From assembly GCA_949283575.1 (NCBI GenBank), contig CASDSU010000035.1, positions 1-64,000 of the forward strand: 64,000 nt of DNA. The letters run 5' to 3'. Below the pieces are notes generated by a model, which had not been told where the DNA came from, made no database searches, and saw only the letters and a list, made by a program, of their open reading frames with translations. Below, piece by piece: positions 37,132-45,874 of the stretch; position 1 is the stretch's first letter, and every line of letters starts with the position of its first letter. A program made the translations under genes and the position numbers. This DNA is from an uncultured Eubacteriales bacterium. GTDB lineage: Bacteria; Bacillota; Clostridia; TANB77; UBA1234.

Positions 37132-38664
37132 ATGGATAAAAAACTAGTTATGCTTGCTATATTAGATGGTTGGGGTATAAATGAGAAGGTTGATGGTAAT
37201 GCTGTTGCTCTTGCAAAAACTCCTAATTTAGATTCAATAATGAAACAAAATCCTAATACAATAATTCATACGAGTGGATTGAATGTTGGTCTTCCAGATG
37301 GTCAAATGGGAACTTCTGAAGTTGGTCACATGAATATAGGCGCTGGTAGAATTGTTTACCAAGATTTAGCAAAGATAACAAAATCAATTCAAGATGGCGA
37401 TTTCTTTGAGAATGAAGCTTTTTTGAAAGCTGTTGAAAATTGTAAAGCTAATAATAGCGCAATGCATTTGATGGGACTTACTTCTGATGGAGGTGTTCAT
37501 ACACATGTAAATCATTTATATGCATTACTAGAGTTATGTAAGAAAAATGGTTTAGAAGAGGTATATGTTCATTGTTTTACAGATGGAAGAGATACTGCTC
37601 CAACTTCTGGTGAAGGATATATTCAAGAGTTAGAAGATAAAATTGAGGAAATTGGTGTTGGTAAAGTTGCTAGTATAAGTGGAAGATATTATGCAATGGA
37701 TAGAGATACTAACTGGGATAGAGTTAAGCTTGCGTATGATGCTTTAACTAAAGGTGAAGGTTTTAGTGCTAAAACTGCAATAAATGCAATTGAATCTGCA
37801 TATCAAAGAGAAGAGTTTGATGAGTTTATTAAACCAACTGTTATTGTTGAGAATGACACTCCAGTAGGTTTAATAAAGAATAATGATTCAGTAATTTTCT
37901 ATAATTTCAGAAGGGATAGAGCTAGAGAAATTACTAGAGCTTTTGTTGATGATGACTTTGCTGGATTTGAAAGAGAAAAATTAAATCTTACTTATGTTTG
38001 TATGACAGATTATGATGATACAATTCAAAATGTAGAGGTTGCATATAAGACGGCTACTATTGAAAACACTTTTGGTGAATACATTAGTAAATTAGGATAT
38101 AAACAACTTAGAATAGCAGAAACCGAGAAATATGCGCATGTTACATTCTTCTTTAATGGTGGAAATGAAGTTAAATATGAAAATGAAGATAGAATTTTAG
38201 TAGCTTCTCCAAAAGTTGCTACATATGATTTGAAACCAGAAATGAGTGCATATGAGGTTACAGATAAACTAATTGATGCAATTAGAAAATCGTCTTATGA
38301 TGTTATAATATTGAATTTTGCAAACTGTGATATGGTTGGACATACTGGATATTTAGATGCTGCAATAAAAGCAGTTGAAACAATTGATGAGTGTGTTGGA
38401 AGAGTAGTTGAAGAAGTTAAACGTGTAAACGGAACAATTTTGATTACTGCAGATCATGGAAATGCAGAACAAATGATTGATTATGAAACAGGTGATCCGC
38501 ATACAGCGCATACGACTAATTTGGTTCCTTTAGTTGTTGTTGGACTAGAAGATGGAGTTAAGTTAAAAGAAGGAAGACTTGCTGACATTGCTCCAACAAT
38601 GCTTGAAATAATGGGCGTTGAGCAACCTAAAGAAATGACAGGTGAAAGTTTAATAGAAAAATAA
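37132..38664 (+). CDS. gpmI: 2,3-bisphosphoglycerate-independent phosphoglycerate mutase
   Basis: 510 residues of the alkaline-phosphatase-like iPGM family: LAILDGWG near 7-14, the phosphoserine motif MGTSEVGHMNIG near 60-71, HCFTDGRDTAP near 142, NFANCDMVGHTG near 395 and ITADHGNAEQM near 435. A two-manganese enzyme that converts 3-PGA to 2-PGA. Last gene of the operon; no eno is present here. Confidence 0.97.
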   Translation: MDKKLVMLAILDGWGINEKVDGNAVALAKTPNLDSIMKQNPNTIIHTSGLNVGLPDGQMGTSEVGHMNIGAGRIVYQDLAKITKSIQDGDFFENEAFLKAVENCKANNSAMHLMGLTSDGGVHTHVNHLYALLELCKKNGLEEVYVHCFTDGRDTAPTSGEGYIQELEDKIEEIGVGKVASISGRYYAMDRDTNWDRVKLAYDALTKGEGFSAKTAINAIESAYQREEFDEFIKPTVIVENDTPVGLIKNNDSVIFYNFRRDRAREITRAFVDDDFAGFEREKLNLTYVCMTDYDDTIQNVEVAYKTATIENTFGEYISKLGYKQLRIAETEKYAHVTFFFNGGNEVKYENEDRILVASPKVATYDLKPEMSAYEVTDKLIDAIRKSSYDVIILNFANCDMVGHTGYLDAAIKAVETIDECVGRVVEEVKRVNGTILITADHGNAEQMIDYETGDPHTAHTTNLVPLVVVGLEDGVKLKEGRLADIAPTMLEIMGVEQPKEMTGESLIEK

Positions 38665-38669
38665 AAAAT

Positions 38670-38861
38670 GGAAATTGTGACGGTTCCTTTTTTCAAAATT
38701 TAACAAAAGGCAACGAAAAAGTATTGTTTTTAAGCCTCAGACAACTCATTATTCATTGCAAACACGATGCAATGGAAATGAGAACTCGGCAACAAAAACA
38801 ATACTTTTTTGTTGGCTGAAATATGTTACGTTTTTTGAAAAAAGGAGCCGTCATAATTTCC
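38670..38861. mobile_element. MITE-like element with about 29-base terminal inverted repeats
   Basis: The ends (38670-38698 and 38833-38861) are inverted copies with two mismatches (GGAAATTGTGACGG with CCGTCATAATTTCC, then CCTTTTTTCAAAA). Inside, AAAAGTATTGTTTTT pairs with AAAAACAATACTTTT, and GCATTG/CAATGC-type arms pair too, so the whole 192 bases can fold into one long hairpin. No coding capacity. Located between gpmI and the nucleosidase gene. Confidence 0.75.
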
Positions 38862-38890
38862 AAAATTCTCCGTCCAAAAAGAAAAAAAGT

Positions 38891-38920
38891 TTGCAATATA
38901 TACCATATTAAAGATAAAAT
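38891..38920 (+). promoter_or_regulatory. Promoter of the nucleosidase gene
   Basis: TTGCAA (38891-38896) and TAAAAT (38915-38920), 18 bases apart, 36 bases upstream of ATG 38957. Confidence 0.55.
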
Positions 38921-38956
38921 ACTTATAGAAGCATTGGGATAAAAGAGAGGTTTGAG

Positions 38957-39709
38957 ATGACTAATAATGTTATTTTAATAATTGGTGCGATGAAGGATGT
39001 TGAATTGAATCTTTTATTGGATAAATTGGATTTGAAAAATGTAATTGAAGAAAAAAGTTGTACTTTTTATGAAGGAATGTTATTTGATAATGAGGTTGTG
39101 TTATGCCATACAAATGTAGGAACGATAAATGCAGCGATTGCAACTCAAATAGCGATTAATAGATATAATCCAAAAGCGATTTGGGTGGAAGGTATGGCAG
39201 GTGGACACGCTAAAAATGTACATAAAGGCGATATTGTAATTAGCACAGGTGTTATAAATTTGAATTCAATTAAAACAAAATATTTAAATGAAGGTGAAGG
39301 TTCAGATCCTTTTTCGTGGGAATTGAAGAGATATGGCCATTTACCGCAAGACGAAGAAAGTATAGTAATACAAGCTAATGATGGATTAATTGATTTTGCT
39401 AGATGTTTTGAAAATGAATTTATAAATAATAATCCCTCAAGTAAAGTTCATTATGGTATTGTGGGAAGTGGAGATGTCTGGAATAAAGAAGTTGATTTGA
39501 TAAAGCATTTTTCTGATAAATATCATACGTTATGTGAAGAAATGGAGAGTGCTGCTGTTTTTCAGGTTGCACGTTATTATGAAATCCCGGTAATAGCAAT
39601 TAGAGGAATCTCAAATAATGAGGTATATGGTGAAACGTATGAAAGAGAGTTAGGTGCTAAAGCGCAAGAGTATGTTTTGTGTATGTTAAAAAGTGAAAAG
39701 GGGCGTTAA
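38957..39709 (+). CDS. 5'-methylthioadenosine/S-adenosylhomocysteine nucleosidase-family protein
   Basis: 250 residues with the phosphorylase/nucleosidase fold marks: IIGAMKDVELNLLLD at the N-terminus, the glycine-rich NVGTINAAIATQ, the GxAGG motif EGMAGGHAKNV, and the signature CEEMESAAVFQVA with the ribose-binding Met-Glu pair. It is about 20 residues longer than classic Pfs, with extra sequence around 105-130, so the base/ribose substrate could differ. GAGAGG lies upstream of the ATG. Confidence 0.8.
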   Translation: MTNNVILIIGAMKDVELNLLLDKLDLKNVIEEKSCTFYEGMLFDNEVVLCHTNVGTINAAIATQIAINRYNPKAIWVEGMAGGHAKNVHKGDIVISTGVINLNSIKTKYLNEGEGSDPFSWELKRYGHLPQDEESIVIQANDGLIDFARCFENEFINNNPSSKVHYGIVGSGDVWNKEVDLIKHFSDKYHTLCEEMESAAVFQVARYYEIPVIAIRGISNNEVYGETYERELGAKAQEYVLCMLKSEKGR

Positions 39710-39710
39710 T

Positions 39711-40349
39711 ATGCTAGAAAACTTAAAAAGTCAGGATTTTAAAAATGATATTTCAAAAATTTTAAATAAAAATATATTTGAAATTACTGAAGATGATTTA
39801 AAAAATATAACAAGAATATCTTTAAGCAAAGAAAATATATTTGGGAAGATTACAGATTACCAAATATCAGATTTGAAATATTTGAATGGACTTAAAGAAT
39901 GTAGTTTGTCTGGATTTGAAATAACAGATCAAGATATATCTATAATAAATGATCTTCCTGAGCTAGAATTTTTATCATTAGATTTTTGTAGTTTTAAATT
40001 AATATCGAAAAGTATAAATAATTTAAAGTTAGAAGAATTATACCTAGACAAGTGTATTGATTTTAGTCTTTCTAATATAAATAGTTCTAATCTTAAGTTT
40101 TTATCAATTATAGGTTTCAAGGATGAAATGAACAGTATAAACTTTAATGATTTAGTTTCTTTCTATAATATGGAAGTATTATCGGTTCACAATTATAAGA
40201 TAGAGAATATGGAAAATGTAATTAATTCAGTTCCCAATGTAAAAATATTAAATTTAGATGGTTCAATTATAGATGAAAAAACAGTGCTAGAGAATCTTAG
40301 TCTAAGAAATGTAGAAGTTTCAAATGAGAGTTTCTTTCATTTGCATTAA
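39711..40349 (+). CDS. Leucine-rich-repeat-like cytoplasmic protein, unknown role
   Basis: 212 residues from ATG 39711, with AAAGGGG seven bases upstream; it starts one base after the previous stop. Degenerate 20-24-residue units with the LRR spacing (LKYLNGLKECSLSG, LPELEFLSLDFC, LKLEELYLDKC, LKFLSIIGF, MEVLSVHNYK, VKILNLDGS) fill most of it. No signal peptide. LRR proteins bind other proteins; a partner is not evident. Confidence 0.65.
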   Translation: MLENLKSQDFKNDISKILNKNIFEITEDDLKNITRISLSKENIFGKITDYQISDLKYLNGLKECSLSGFEITDQDISIINDLPELEFLSLDFCSFKLISKSINNLKLEELYLDKCIDFSLSNINSSNLKFLSIIGFKDEMNSINFNDLVSFYNMEVLSVHNYKIENMENVINSVPNVKILNLDGSIIDEKTVLENLSLRNVEVSNESFFHLH

Positions 40350-40378
40350 AAGTTATCTATGTACGAAGGGGAAATTTT

Positions 40379-40819
40379 ATGAAGAATACAGAACAGGCAA
40401 AAGTATATAAAGAAGTTCTTACAGTTCTTGAAATCTTTAATCTTGTAAATACTATTCCTAAAAATGTGATAGAAAATATGATGCGCAAACAAGATAAAGA
40501 TTATGAATATTTATTTGACGTGAATATTCCTATCGAAGAGCAAAAAATTTCGAAAAAAGCAGCGACGATTTTATCGGTTTTATATATAAAATATATTTGC
40601 ACAGATGAGAACGAAAAATTAGAACTTAAAGCTATGTATGAAAAAAATGATGAAATACCAGAATATAAGGCTTATCGTGATGAAGTTGTTCAAGAGTTTA
40701 ATGCATCTGAGAATGAAGTTAAAAATAGCAACGTAGAAAATGAAAAGTTGTCGATGCAGTCACAAACAATTTCTGGGAAGATAAAACAATTTTTTAGAAG
40801 ATTATTTTGGAAAGCTTAG
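40379..40819 (+). CDS. Unknown small cytoplasmic protein
   Basis: 146 residues, helical and charged, ending in a basic/aromatic tail (KIKQFFRRLFWKA) that could touch a membrane surface. I recognise no family. AAGGGG lies upstream, and it sits between the LRR-like and transglutaminase genes with short gaps (29 and 32 bases), suggesting one operon. Confidence 0.6.
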   Translation: MKNTEQAKVYKEVLTVLEIFNLVNTIPKNVIENMMRKQDKDYEYLFDVNIPIEEQKISKKAATILSVLYIKYICTDENEKLELKAMYEKNDEIPEYKAYRDEVVQEFNASENEVKNSNVENEKLSMQSQTISGKIKQFFRRLFWKA

Positions 40820-40851
40820 GATGAAATATTATATACAAGGGAGAAAGTATT

Positions 40852-42519
40852 ATGGTTAATATAGAAGAGCGTATTAATTTAATATTACAAACAAAAGATA
40901 GAACATTACTAGAAAATTTACTTTATGAATATGACGGCGATAATTTTAACATGGATCAAATTGGTGATATTCTTATGACAATTTGCGATGATAAGGAGTA
41001 TATTAAATCTTTTGTTGCAAATCCTAATTATGGTTTAACAACATTTCAAAAAGAATCAATTATTGCAAGATTAGGTGATGACGCTTTTCGTAATTCTTGT
41101 ATAAGAGGAGAGGTTGAAGGTGTTGATTTAGAACCTTTTAGCAAGGCTAGATTGTATATGATGGAAGATTTTGAAGATACGGAGCAAAGAGATGAACATA
41201 TACATGGTGGTTTATCGGGGCGCTTGTTTGATCTTGATTCTTTTGCATCAGAATATTTAATTTATGAATTAAGTGAACCAGAAGATAAAAAACCTTATAT
41301 ACTTTCTGAATCAATTCCTTTAGAAGTCAGTGAAAGAATAGCCTTAGCAAATAAGTTAAATGAAGATGATTTTACTAGACAGGTCGTGGGAACATTAGAT
41401 TTGACTGGTGATTATGACAAAAAAAATCAAGTTATTGAAGCTGTATCAACTGTAAGAAGTGCGGATATAAGAAAAGACTTTATAAGGAATAATCATAGAG
41501 ATTTATTTTATATAGATTTGTACAATTTGGCACAGGGATCAGCTAACCATGATACAGAAGAAATTTCTGATATATGTGAATGGGGAGTAGAAAATGGTAT
41601 TGAACTTCGAAAAATAGATGATATGGTTAATGCAGCTGCTTATAGAAATGAACAAAATAGAACTAATTGGAATGCAGGAGTTAAACGTGTTTCAACAATC
41701 TCAGAATTGAATTTGAATGATTTAGCACAAAATCCTGATATTAAATATATTAGAATGACTGATCCTGATAATCCATCTGCAAGAAATGATTTATATACTC
41801 GTGAAAAATATGAACAAATAATTGAAGCAGCAGAAAAAATTTTAGATGGTATTCCAATGGCAACACCAGGAGATGCAAAAAGTGAGCTTGAAGTTTTTTC
41901 TCAGGTTTTTTCAAGAGTGTCGAAAATTAGATACAATAATTATGCAGTATCTAAGCGTGGAGAAAAAGATGAGGATCTTCAGGTTACATGTAGAAGTATG
42001 GAGGACGCTTTTCTTAAAGGTGAATGTGTTTGTTCTGGATATGCAACAGCTTTGAAAAATCTATTAAGTCTTAGAAATATTAAAGCCGTTGAAATAGGTG
42101 GAGCTCCTGAAAAAGAAGGAAAAGCGGGTCATTCATGGAATCAAGTTCAAATAGGTGGTGTATGGCTAAATTGCGATCCAACTAATACTAGAGAATATGG
42201 GAGATTTAATGGAAAATTTGCATATAAAGCGCTAAAAACAGATAAACAGTTTAAAGAGTGGAGTAAGTATACTAAAGGAAGATCAAAAGAAGAAAAAGAG
42301 TGCACAGTTCCTATAGAAGAAGTTATTAATAAGAAACAAAATCCAATAAAGGCATATATAAAATCATGGGCTTCTAAGTTAAGTTTAAGATATGTGAACG
42401 ATGCTAGTAGAGAAGTTTCAGCTATGGAGCAAGAAAAAATATTAATTGCACAGGAGCAGAGTGTTCAGATGGCTGCAGTTCAAAAATCAGAGCAACAGAT
42501 TGAAGATATGGATATGTAA
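40852..42519 (+). CDS. Transglutaminase-like (papain-fold) protein
   Basis: 555 residues, no signal peptide or membrane helix. A long helical N-terminal part (about 1-330) precedes a transglutaminase core with the catalytic triad visible: Cys in GECVCSGYATAL near 393-404, His in AGHSWNQVQI near 425, Asp in NCDPTNTREYG near 440. Such folds act as proteases, amidases or crosslinkers. Being cytoplasmic and long, it is unlike the secreted clostridial versions. The substrate is unknown. Confidence 0.75.
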   Translation: MVNIEERINLILQTKDRTLLENLLYEYDGDNFNMDQIGDILMTICDDKEYIKSFVANPNYGLTTFQKESIIARLGDDAFRNSCIRGEVEGVDLEPFSKARLYMMEDFEDTEQRDEHIHGGLSGRLFDLDSFASEYLIYELSEPEDKKPYILSESIPLEVSERIALANKLNEDDFTRQVVGTLDLTGDYDKKNQVIEAVSTVRSADIRKDFIRNNHRDLFYIDLYNLAQGSANHDTEEISDICEWGVENGIELRKIDDMVNAAAYRNEQNRTNWNAGVKRVSTISELNLNDLAQNPDIKYIRMTDPDNPSARNDLYTREKYEQIIEAAEKILDGIPMATPGDAKSELEVFSQVFSRVSKIRYNNYAVSKRGEKDEDLQVTCRSMEDAFLKGECVCSGYATALKNLLSLRNIKAVEIGGAPEKEGKAGHSWNQVQIGGVWLNCDPTNTREYGRFNGKFAYKALKTDKQFKEWSKYTKGRSKEEKECTVPIEEVINKKQNPIKAYIKSWASKLSLRYVNDASREVSAMEQEKILIAQEQSVQMAAVQKSEQQIEDMDM

Positions 42520-42553
42520 AATTAAGAATTAATTTATGTAAGAGGTGATTGAT

Positions 42554-43138
42554 ATGAAACTTGGAGTTTATGTTGGAAGTTTTAATCCAGTGCATAAAGG
42601 TCACAAGGAGATTGTAGATTTTTTACTTGAAAAAAAATATATTGACAAAGTTTTGATGATTCCTACTGAAAATTATTGGGGAAAGCAAAATTTGATAGAT
42701 ACAAAATATAGATTAGATATGCTTAAGCTTTATGAAAATGAAAACATAATTGTTAGTGCTAAGTATGGTAATTTTAAGTATACAAACGAAATATTAACAT
42801 CATTAAAAAATGATTTTGATGATGAATTGTATTTGATAATTGGCGCAGATAATTTAATTAAATTTCATAAGTGGGAAAGCGTTGATAAAATATTGGAAAA
42901 TAAAGTTGTAGTACTTGGTAGAGATGATATAGATATGGATGAATTAATTCAAAAATTTGAGAAAAAAGAAAATTTTGTTTTAGTTAAAGAATTTCCGATG
43001 ATTCAAATATCGTCTACTCTTATAAGAAAGAAAATTGCTTCAAATAATTGTGATGATATTGAATCTTTGATTGATAAAAAAGTATATGAGTACATACGAA
43101 AAAATAATTTGTATAGTTTGTTAGAAGAAGGAGAATAA
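42554..43138 (+). CDS. nadD: Nicotinate-nucleotide adenylyltransferase-like protein
   Basis: 194 residues from ATG 42554, with AAGAGGTG upstream (a GTG at 42545 overlaps that site). Nucleotidylyltransferase motifs GSFNPVHKGH (8-17) and the C-terminal ISSTLIRKKI are present, with YLIIGADNLIKFHKW in the middle. NadD adenylates nicotinate mononucleotide. A divergent relative is possible because YqeK/RsfS-type neighbours are absent. Confidence 0.8.
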   Translation: MKLGVYVGSFNPVHKGHKEIVDFLLEKKYIDKVLMIPTENYWGKQNLIDTKYRLDMLKLYENENIIVSAKYGNFKYTNEILTSLKNDFDDELYLIIGADNLIKFHKWESVDKILENKVVVLGRDDIDMDELIQKFEKKENFVLVKEFPMIQISSTLIRKKIASNNCDDIESLIDKKVYEYIRKNNLYSLLEEGE

Positions 43139-43140
43139 AA

Positions 43141-43749
43141 TTGCCAAACTGGAAAACACATTTAGAAATTAGTAGAAGATTAAACGAAAAGTATAAATTT
43201 AATGATAAAGATTATGAATTGTTTTTGATTGGAAGCATATTGCCTGACATAAATAATTCATATGTAGTTACTGATATTTCCCAAAAAATTGGTCACAGTG
43301 TAACACATTTTTGGAATCAAGAAAAACCATCGTATATATGTTTTTATAATAAATACCAACAAGATATAGACGAACATAATCCAATTTTCGTTGGATATGT
43401 AACACATTTATATACAGATTATACATGGAACAATAATTTTTATACGTCCGTATCAAAGAAAAACTTTATAGAAAAAGATAAAGAAAAATTAAGAATTTTA
43501 AAACAAAGTGATTTCAAAATATATAATAATAAATTTGTTGATAGACATATTGAATTAAAAAATAATTTATATGAAGAAGTTTTAGAGAGAATAAAAGTGA
43601 TTTCAGAAGTAGATATTATAAGGAAAGATTTAGAAAATGTTTGTGAATTTTTGAAAGAAAATCATAAATATATTGCAAAATATCAATTTTATACAGAGCA
43701 AGAATTAGATGAATTGTTAGATAAAACTATAATTGAATTACTGAAGTGA
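43141..43749 (+). CDS. Zinc-dependent phospholipase C/S1-P1 nuclease-fold hydrolase (predicted)
   Basis: 202 residues starting at TTG 43141, two bases after the nadD-like stop, with AGAAGGAG inside that gene. It opens with MPNWKTHLEISRRLN, and has GSILPDIN near 31-38, GHSVTHF near 50 and GYVTHLYTDYTWN near 78-90. These Trp/His/Asp spacings are typical of the PF00882-like metal-binding helical hydrolases of Clostridia. No signal peptide, so the substrate is probably cytoplasmic and unknown. Confidence 0.65.
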   Translation: MPNWKTHLEISRRLNEKYKFNDKDYELFLIGSILPDINNSYVVTDISQKIGHSVTHFWNQEKPSYICFYNKYQQDIDEHNPIFVGYVTHLYTDYTWNNNFYTSVSKKNFIEKDKEKLRILKQSDFKIYNNKFVDRHIELKNNLYEEVLERIKVISEVDIIRKDLENVCEFLKENHKYIAKYQFYTEQELDELLDKTIIELLK

Positions 43750-43754
43750 AAAAA

Positions 43755-43782
43755 TGAACACTGGGGACATCCCCAGTGTTCA
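43755..43782. repeat. Perfect palindrome, REP-like or bidirectional terminator
   Basis: TGAACACTGGGGA and TCCCCAGTGTTCA flank CA. It lies between two converging genes. Confidence 0.75.
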
Positions 43783-44070
43783 CTCAATTTCTATTTTTTC
43801 TATACCATGAATTGCTGGTTCTGAAAGTACGTTACCATTTATGTCATAACGAGAACCATGACAAGGGCAATCCCCTGTTTTTTTAATGTTGTTGAAGCTA
43901 AGCTCACATTTTTGAATTATAATATCACATAGGACGAGTGCATATTTTCTTGGATTAAATTGTGCTTGATTTGGAAATTTGATTGCACCAAGAGTTTTTA
44001 TTGGTAACGGAGTTTCTTTAACAAATTCACAAGAAAAGTCTAGTGATTTCACAGCACTTACTTTCAGAAA
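43780..44070 (-). pseudogene. Remnant of a FAD-dependent oxidoreductase with C-terminal Rieske domain
   Basis: The C-terminal end reads CELSFNNIKKTGDCPCHGSR, then YDINGNVLSEPAIHGIEKIEI, the second half of a Rieske [2Fe-2S] domain (CPCHGS ligands). Directly before it is ETPLPIKTLGAIKFPNQAQF, which belongs to the middle of the YhfW-like D-amino-acid-oxidase-type flavoprotein. The roughly 250 residues that should separate them, including the first Rieske C-x-H pair, and the whole N-terminus are missing. It is 5' truncated with an in-frame internal deletion. Confidence 0.7.
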
Positions 44071-44086
44071 TAGTATTTCCAAAGCC

Positions 44087-44114
44087 TTTGAATTTATGTT
44101 TAATATGATATAAT
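44087..44114 (+). promoter_or_regulatory. Possible promoter of the cysteine synthase gene
   Basis: TTTGAA (44087-44092) and TATAAT (44109-44114), 16 bases apart. Confidence 0.4.
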
Positions 44115-44161
44115 TATCAAAATATGAAAAAGTAGATATAATGAATATATGGAGGTGGAAA

Positions 44162-45124
44162 ATGATTAATAATATTATTGGAAATACACCAATGATAAAA
44201 GTCATATATGAGGATAATGGAAGAGAAGAATGTATTTATGTTAAGCTTGAACAATATAATTTAACTGGTAGTATCAAAGATAGAGTTGCATATTATATTC
44301 TTAATAATGCTAAGAAGAATGGCGCGTTAAAACCTGGTATGCCTATTATTGAAGTAACAAGTGGAAATACTGGTATTTCGCTTGCAGCTCTTGGAAGATA
44401 TTATAATCATCCTGTATATATTTTTATGCCAGATTGGGTGAGTAAAGAAAGAGTTAAGATAATTGGGGGATATGGCGCCGAGGTTATTCTAATTAGCAAG
44501 GAAGAAGGAGGATTTTTAAGATGTCTTGAAGAGTCTAGAAAATTGGCTGTAGAGAAGGATGGATTTTTAGCGGATCAATTTGCTAGCAAGTATAATTTTT
44601 TAGCTCATTATGAAACAACAGCAGAAGAAATATTAAAACAAGTAAAAGAAGAATGTTATGGATTTATTTCAGGAATAGGTACTGGCGGAACATTAATGGG
44701 GGTTGGAAAAAAATTAAAAGAAACAAACCAAGAAATGAAGGTTATAGCAATCGAACCAGAAAAAATGCCAATGATCTCTGAAGGAAGAATTATAGAAGAA
44801 CATAAAATTGAAGGAATAGGTGATGATTTTGTTCCTGATTTAGTAAATAGAGAACTAATTGATGAGATATTCCTGATTAATGATGATGATGCCGTTAATA
44901 TGGCAAGAAAACTTTCAAAGGAACTTGGATTAGGTGTTGGAATTTCTTCTGGTGCAAATCTTATAGGATGTATATTAGCAAAGAGAAAACATGATATGCC
45001 TATGGTAACAGTATTTGCAGATGATAATAAAAAATATTTATCAACAGATTTATCAAAACCAATTTGCAATGATGAAAAATTTATATCAAATAAAATTAAG
45101 TTGAAAAGATATGAAATTGTATAA
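44162..45124 (+). CDS. cysK: Cysteine synthase (O-acetylserine sulfhydrylase-like)
   Basis: 320 residues from ATG 44162 behind GGAGGTGG. Fold-type II PLP enzyme: the Schiff-base lysine in LTGSIKDRVA (about 34-43), the substrate loop VTSGNTGISLA near 72, and the phosphate loop GIGTGGTLMG near 178. It makes cysteine from O-acetylserine and sulfide; cystathionine beta-synthase-like use cannot be excluded. It stands alone, without a serine acetyltransferase. Confidence 0.9.
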   Translation: MINNIIGNTPMIKVIYEDNGREECIYVKLEQYNLTGSIKDRVAYYILNNAKKNGALKPGMPIIEVTSGNTGISLAALGRYYNHPVYIFMPDWVSKERVKIIGGYGAEVILISKEEGGFLRCLEESRKLAVEKDGFLADQFASKYNFLAHYETTAEEILKQVKEECYGFISGIGTGGTLMGVGKKLKETNQEMKVIAIEPEKMPMISEGRIIEEHKIEGIGDDFVPDLVNRELIDEIFLINDDDAVNMARKLSKELGLGVGISSGANLIGCILAKRKHDMPMVTVFADDNKKYLSTDLSKPICNDEKFISNKIKLKRYEIV

Positions 45125-45127
45125 ATC

Positions 45128-45156
45128 TTACATTTGACATAATAAAGTGATATAAT
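45128..45156 (+). promoter_or_regulatory. Promoter of orphan cassette C
   Basis: TATAAT (45151-45156) with TTACAT 17 bases upstream (45128-45133). A perfect TTGACA at 45134-45139 is only 11 bases away, so which -35 is used is unclear. Confidence 0.5.
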
Positions 45157-45186
45157 AGAAAAAATTTGCTAGAAAGGATGGATTTC

Positions 45187-45378
45187 ATGCTCACTAATGA
45201 AATTCGCAGGTTGATTCGGAATTTAGTCGAAGCGACAGAGGAATGTCAAAACAAAACTTGCACCAAAGAAGGTTTATCCGCTTGTACATACAAAGCTGAA
45301 GCCTTGCCTTGGAACATACATGAAGGTAGCTTGGCAAAGCAAACGAATCAACAAAATAATGGCTCAGTTCTATCATGA
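45187..45378 (+). CDS. Orphan cassette protein C, unknown, GC-richer than host
   Basis: 63 residues from ATG 45187, about ten bases after AAAGG; ATG 45178 is too close to that site. Hydrophilic, four cysteines early (a spaced set in CQNKTCTKEGLSAC), no family recognised. Codon use (ACC, TGC, GCC, ATC) contrasts with the AT-rich neighbours. Followed by about 100 bases without genes and then a terminator. Confidence 0.5.
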   Translation: MLTNEIRRLIRNLVEATEECQNKTCTKEGLSACTYKAEALPWNIHEGSLAKQTNQQNNGSVLS

Positions 45379-45472
45379 GTACATGAAATTATGGTAAATA
45401 AAATGCAAATGACAAAACAAAGATTTCAATAGATGTGTTACTTACAAACGTTAAGCGAACAAATTGTAAAAA

Positions 45473-45512
45473 TTAACCCCGGCTACGAAAATCGTTGCTG
45501 GGGTTGATTTTT
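45473..45512 (+). terminator. Terminator of orphan cassette C
   Basis: AACCCCGGC pairs with GCTGGGGTT around a 13-base loop, followed by GATTTTTG. Confidence 0.75.
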
Positions 45513-45589
45513 GTATATTACCTTGGTTTCAGGATCGTACCTCATACGATAATGAGAGCAATCATCAGGATGCATTTTCTGATATTCAC

Positions 45590-45772
45590 TTAAGATTCCT
45601 CCTTCTGCTCGTCATCCTTAATTTTCAGTTCGACACCAAAGTCTATGCCAGTGACTCTAATGAGTTCTCCGGTGAATTCAATCCGCTCACCAGACAAGAG
45701 GTCAAGCACATAGCGTCCATCTTTACTTACGCTAGTCCGCTTAATACCCGTACCTAAGATTTTTAATACCAT
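45590..45772 (-). CDS. Orphan cassette protein D, unknown, GC-richer than host
   Basis: 60 residues, ATG at 45772 with a perfect AAGGAGG seven bases upstream on the minus strand. A small beta-rich protein (GRYVLDLLSGERIEFTGELI) with a charged tail; no family recognised. GC-richer codons such as GTC, GAC, CGC and GGT. It converges on cassette C and shares its composition. Confidence 0.65.
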   Translation of the reverse strand: MVLKILGTGIKRTSVSKDGRYVLDLLSGERIEFTGELIRVTGIDFGVELKIKDDEQKEES

Positions 45773-45808
45773 AAGAAATCCTCCTTAAGAGAGTACTAAT
45801 TTGTGTGC

Positions 45809-45837
45809 ATTATAGCATAAAGAGAGGCTATCTTCAA
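45809..45837 (-). promoter_or_regulatory. Promoter of orphan cassette D
   Basis: On the minus strand TTGAAG (45837-45832) and TATAAT (45814-45809) are 17 bases apart. The -35 lies within a palindrome. Confidence 0.65.
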
Positions 45838-45850
45838 TATTTGAAGATAG
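45828..45850. repeat. Palindrome, possible operator
   Basis: CTATCTTCAA and TTGAAGATAG flank TAT, perfect over ten bases per arm. It covers the -35 of cassette D and lies 25 bases upstream of the divergent CarS-like gene. Confidence 0.6.
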
Positions 45851-45874
45851 ATAAATTAATGTGACAGGATAAGC

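Noticed and set aside
44071-44205. Hydrophobic N-terminal extension of the Rieske remnant (minus strand)
   Set aside because: It is antisense to the cysteine synthase start and promoter, with no relation to the oxidoreductase family.
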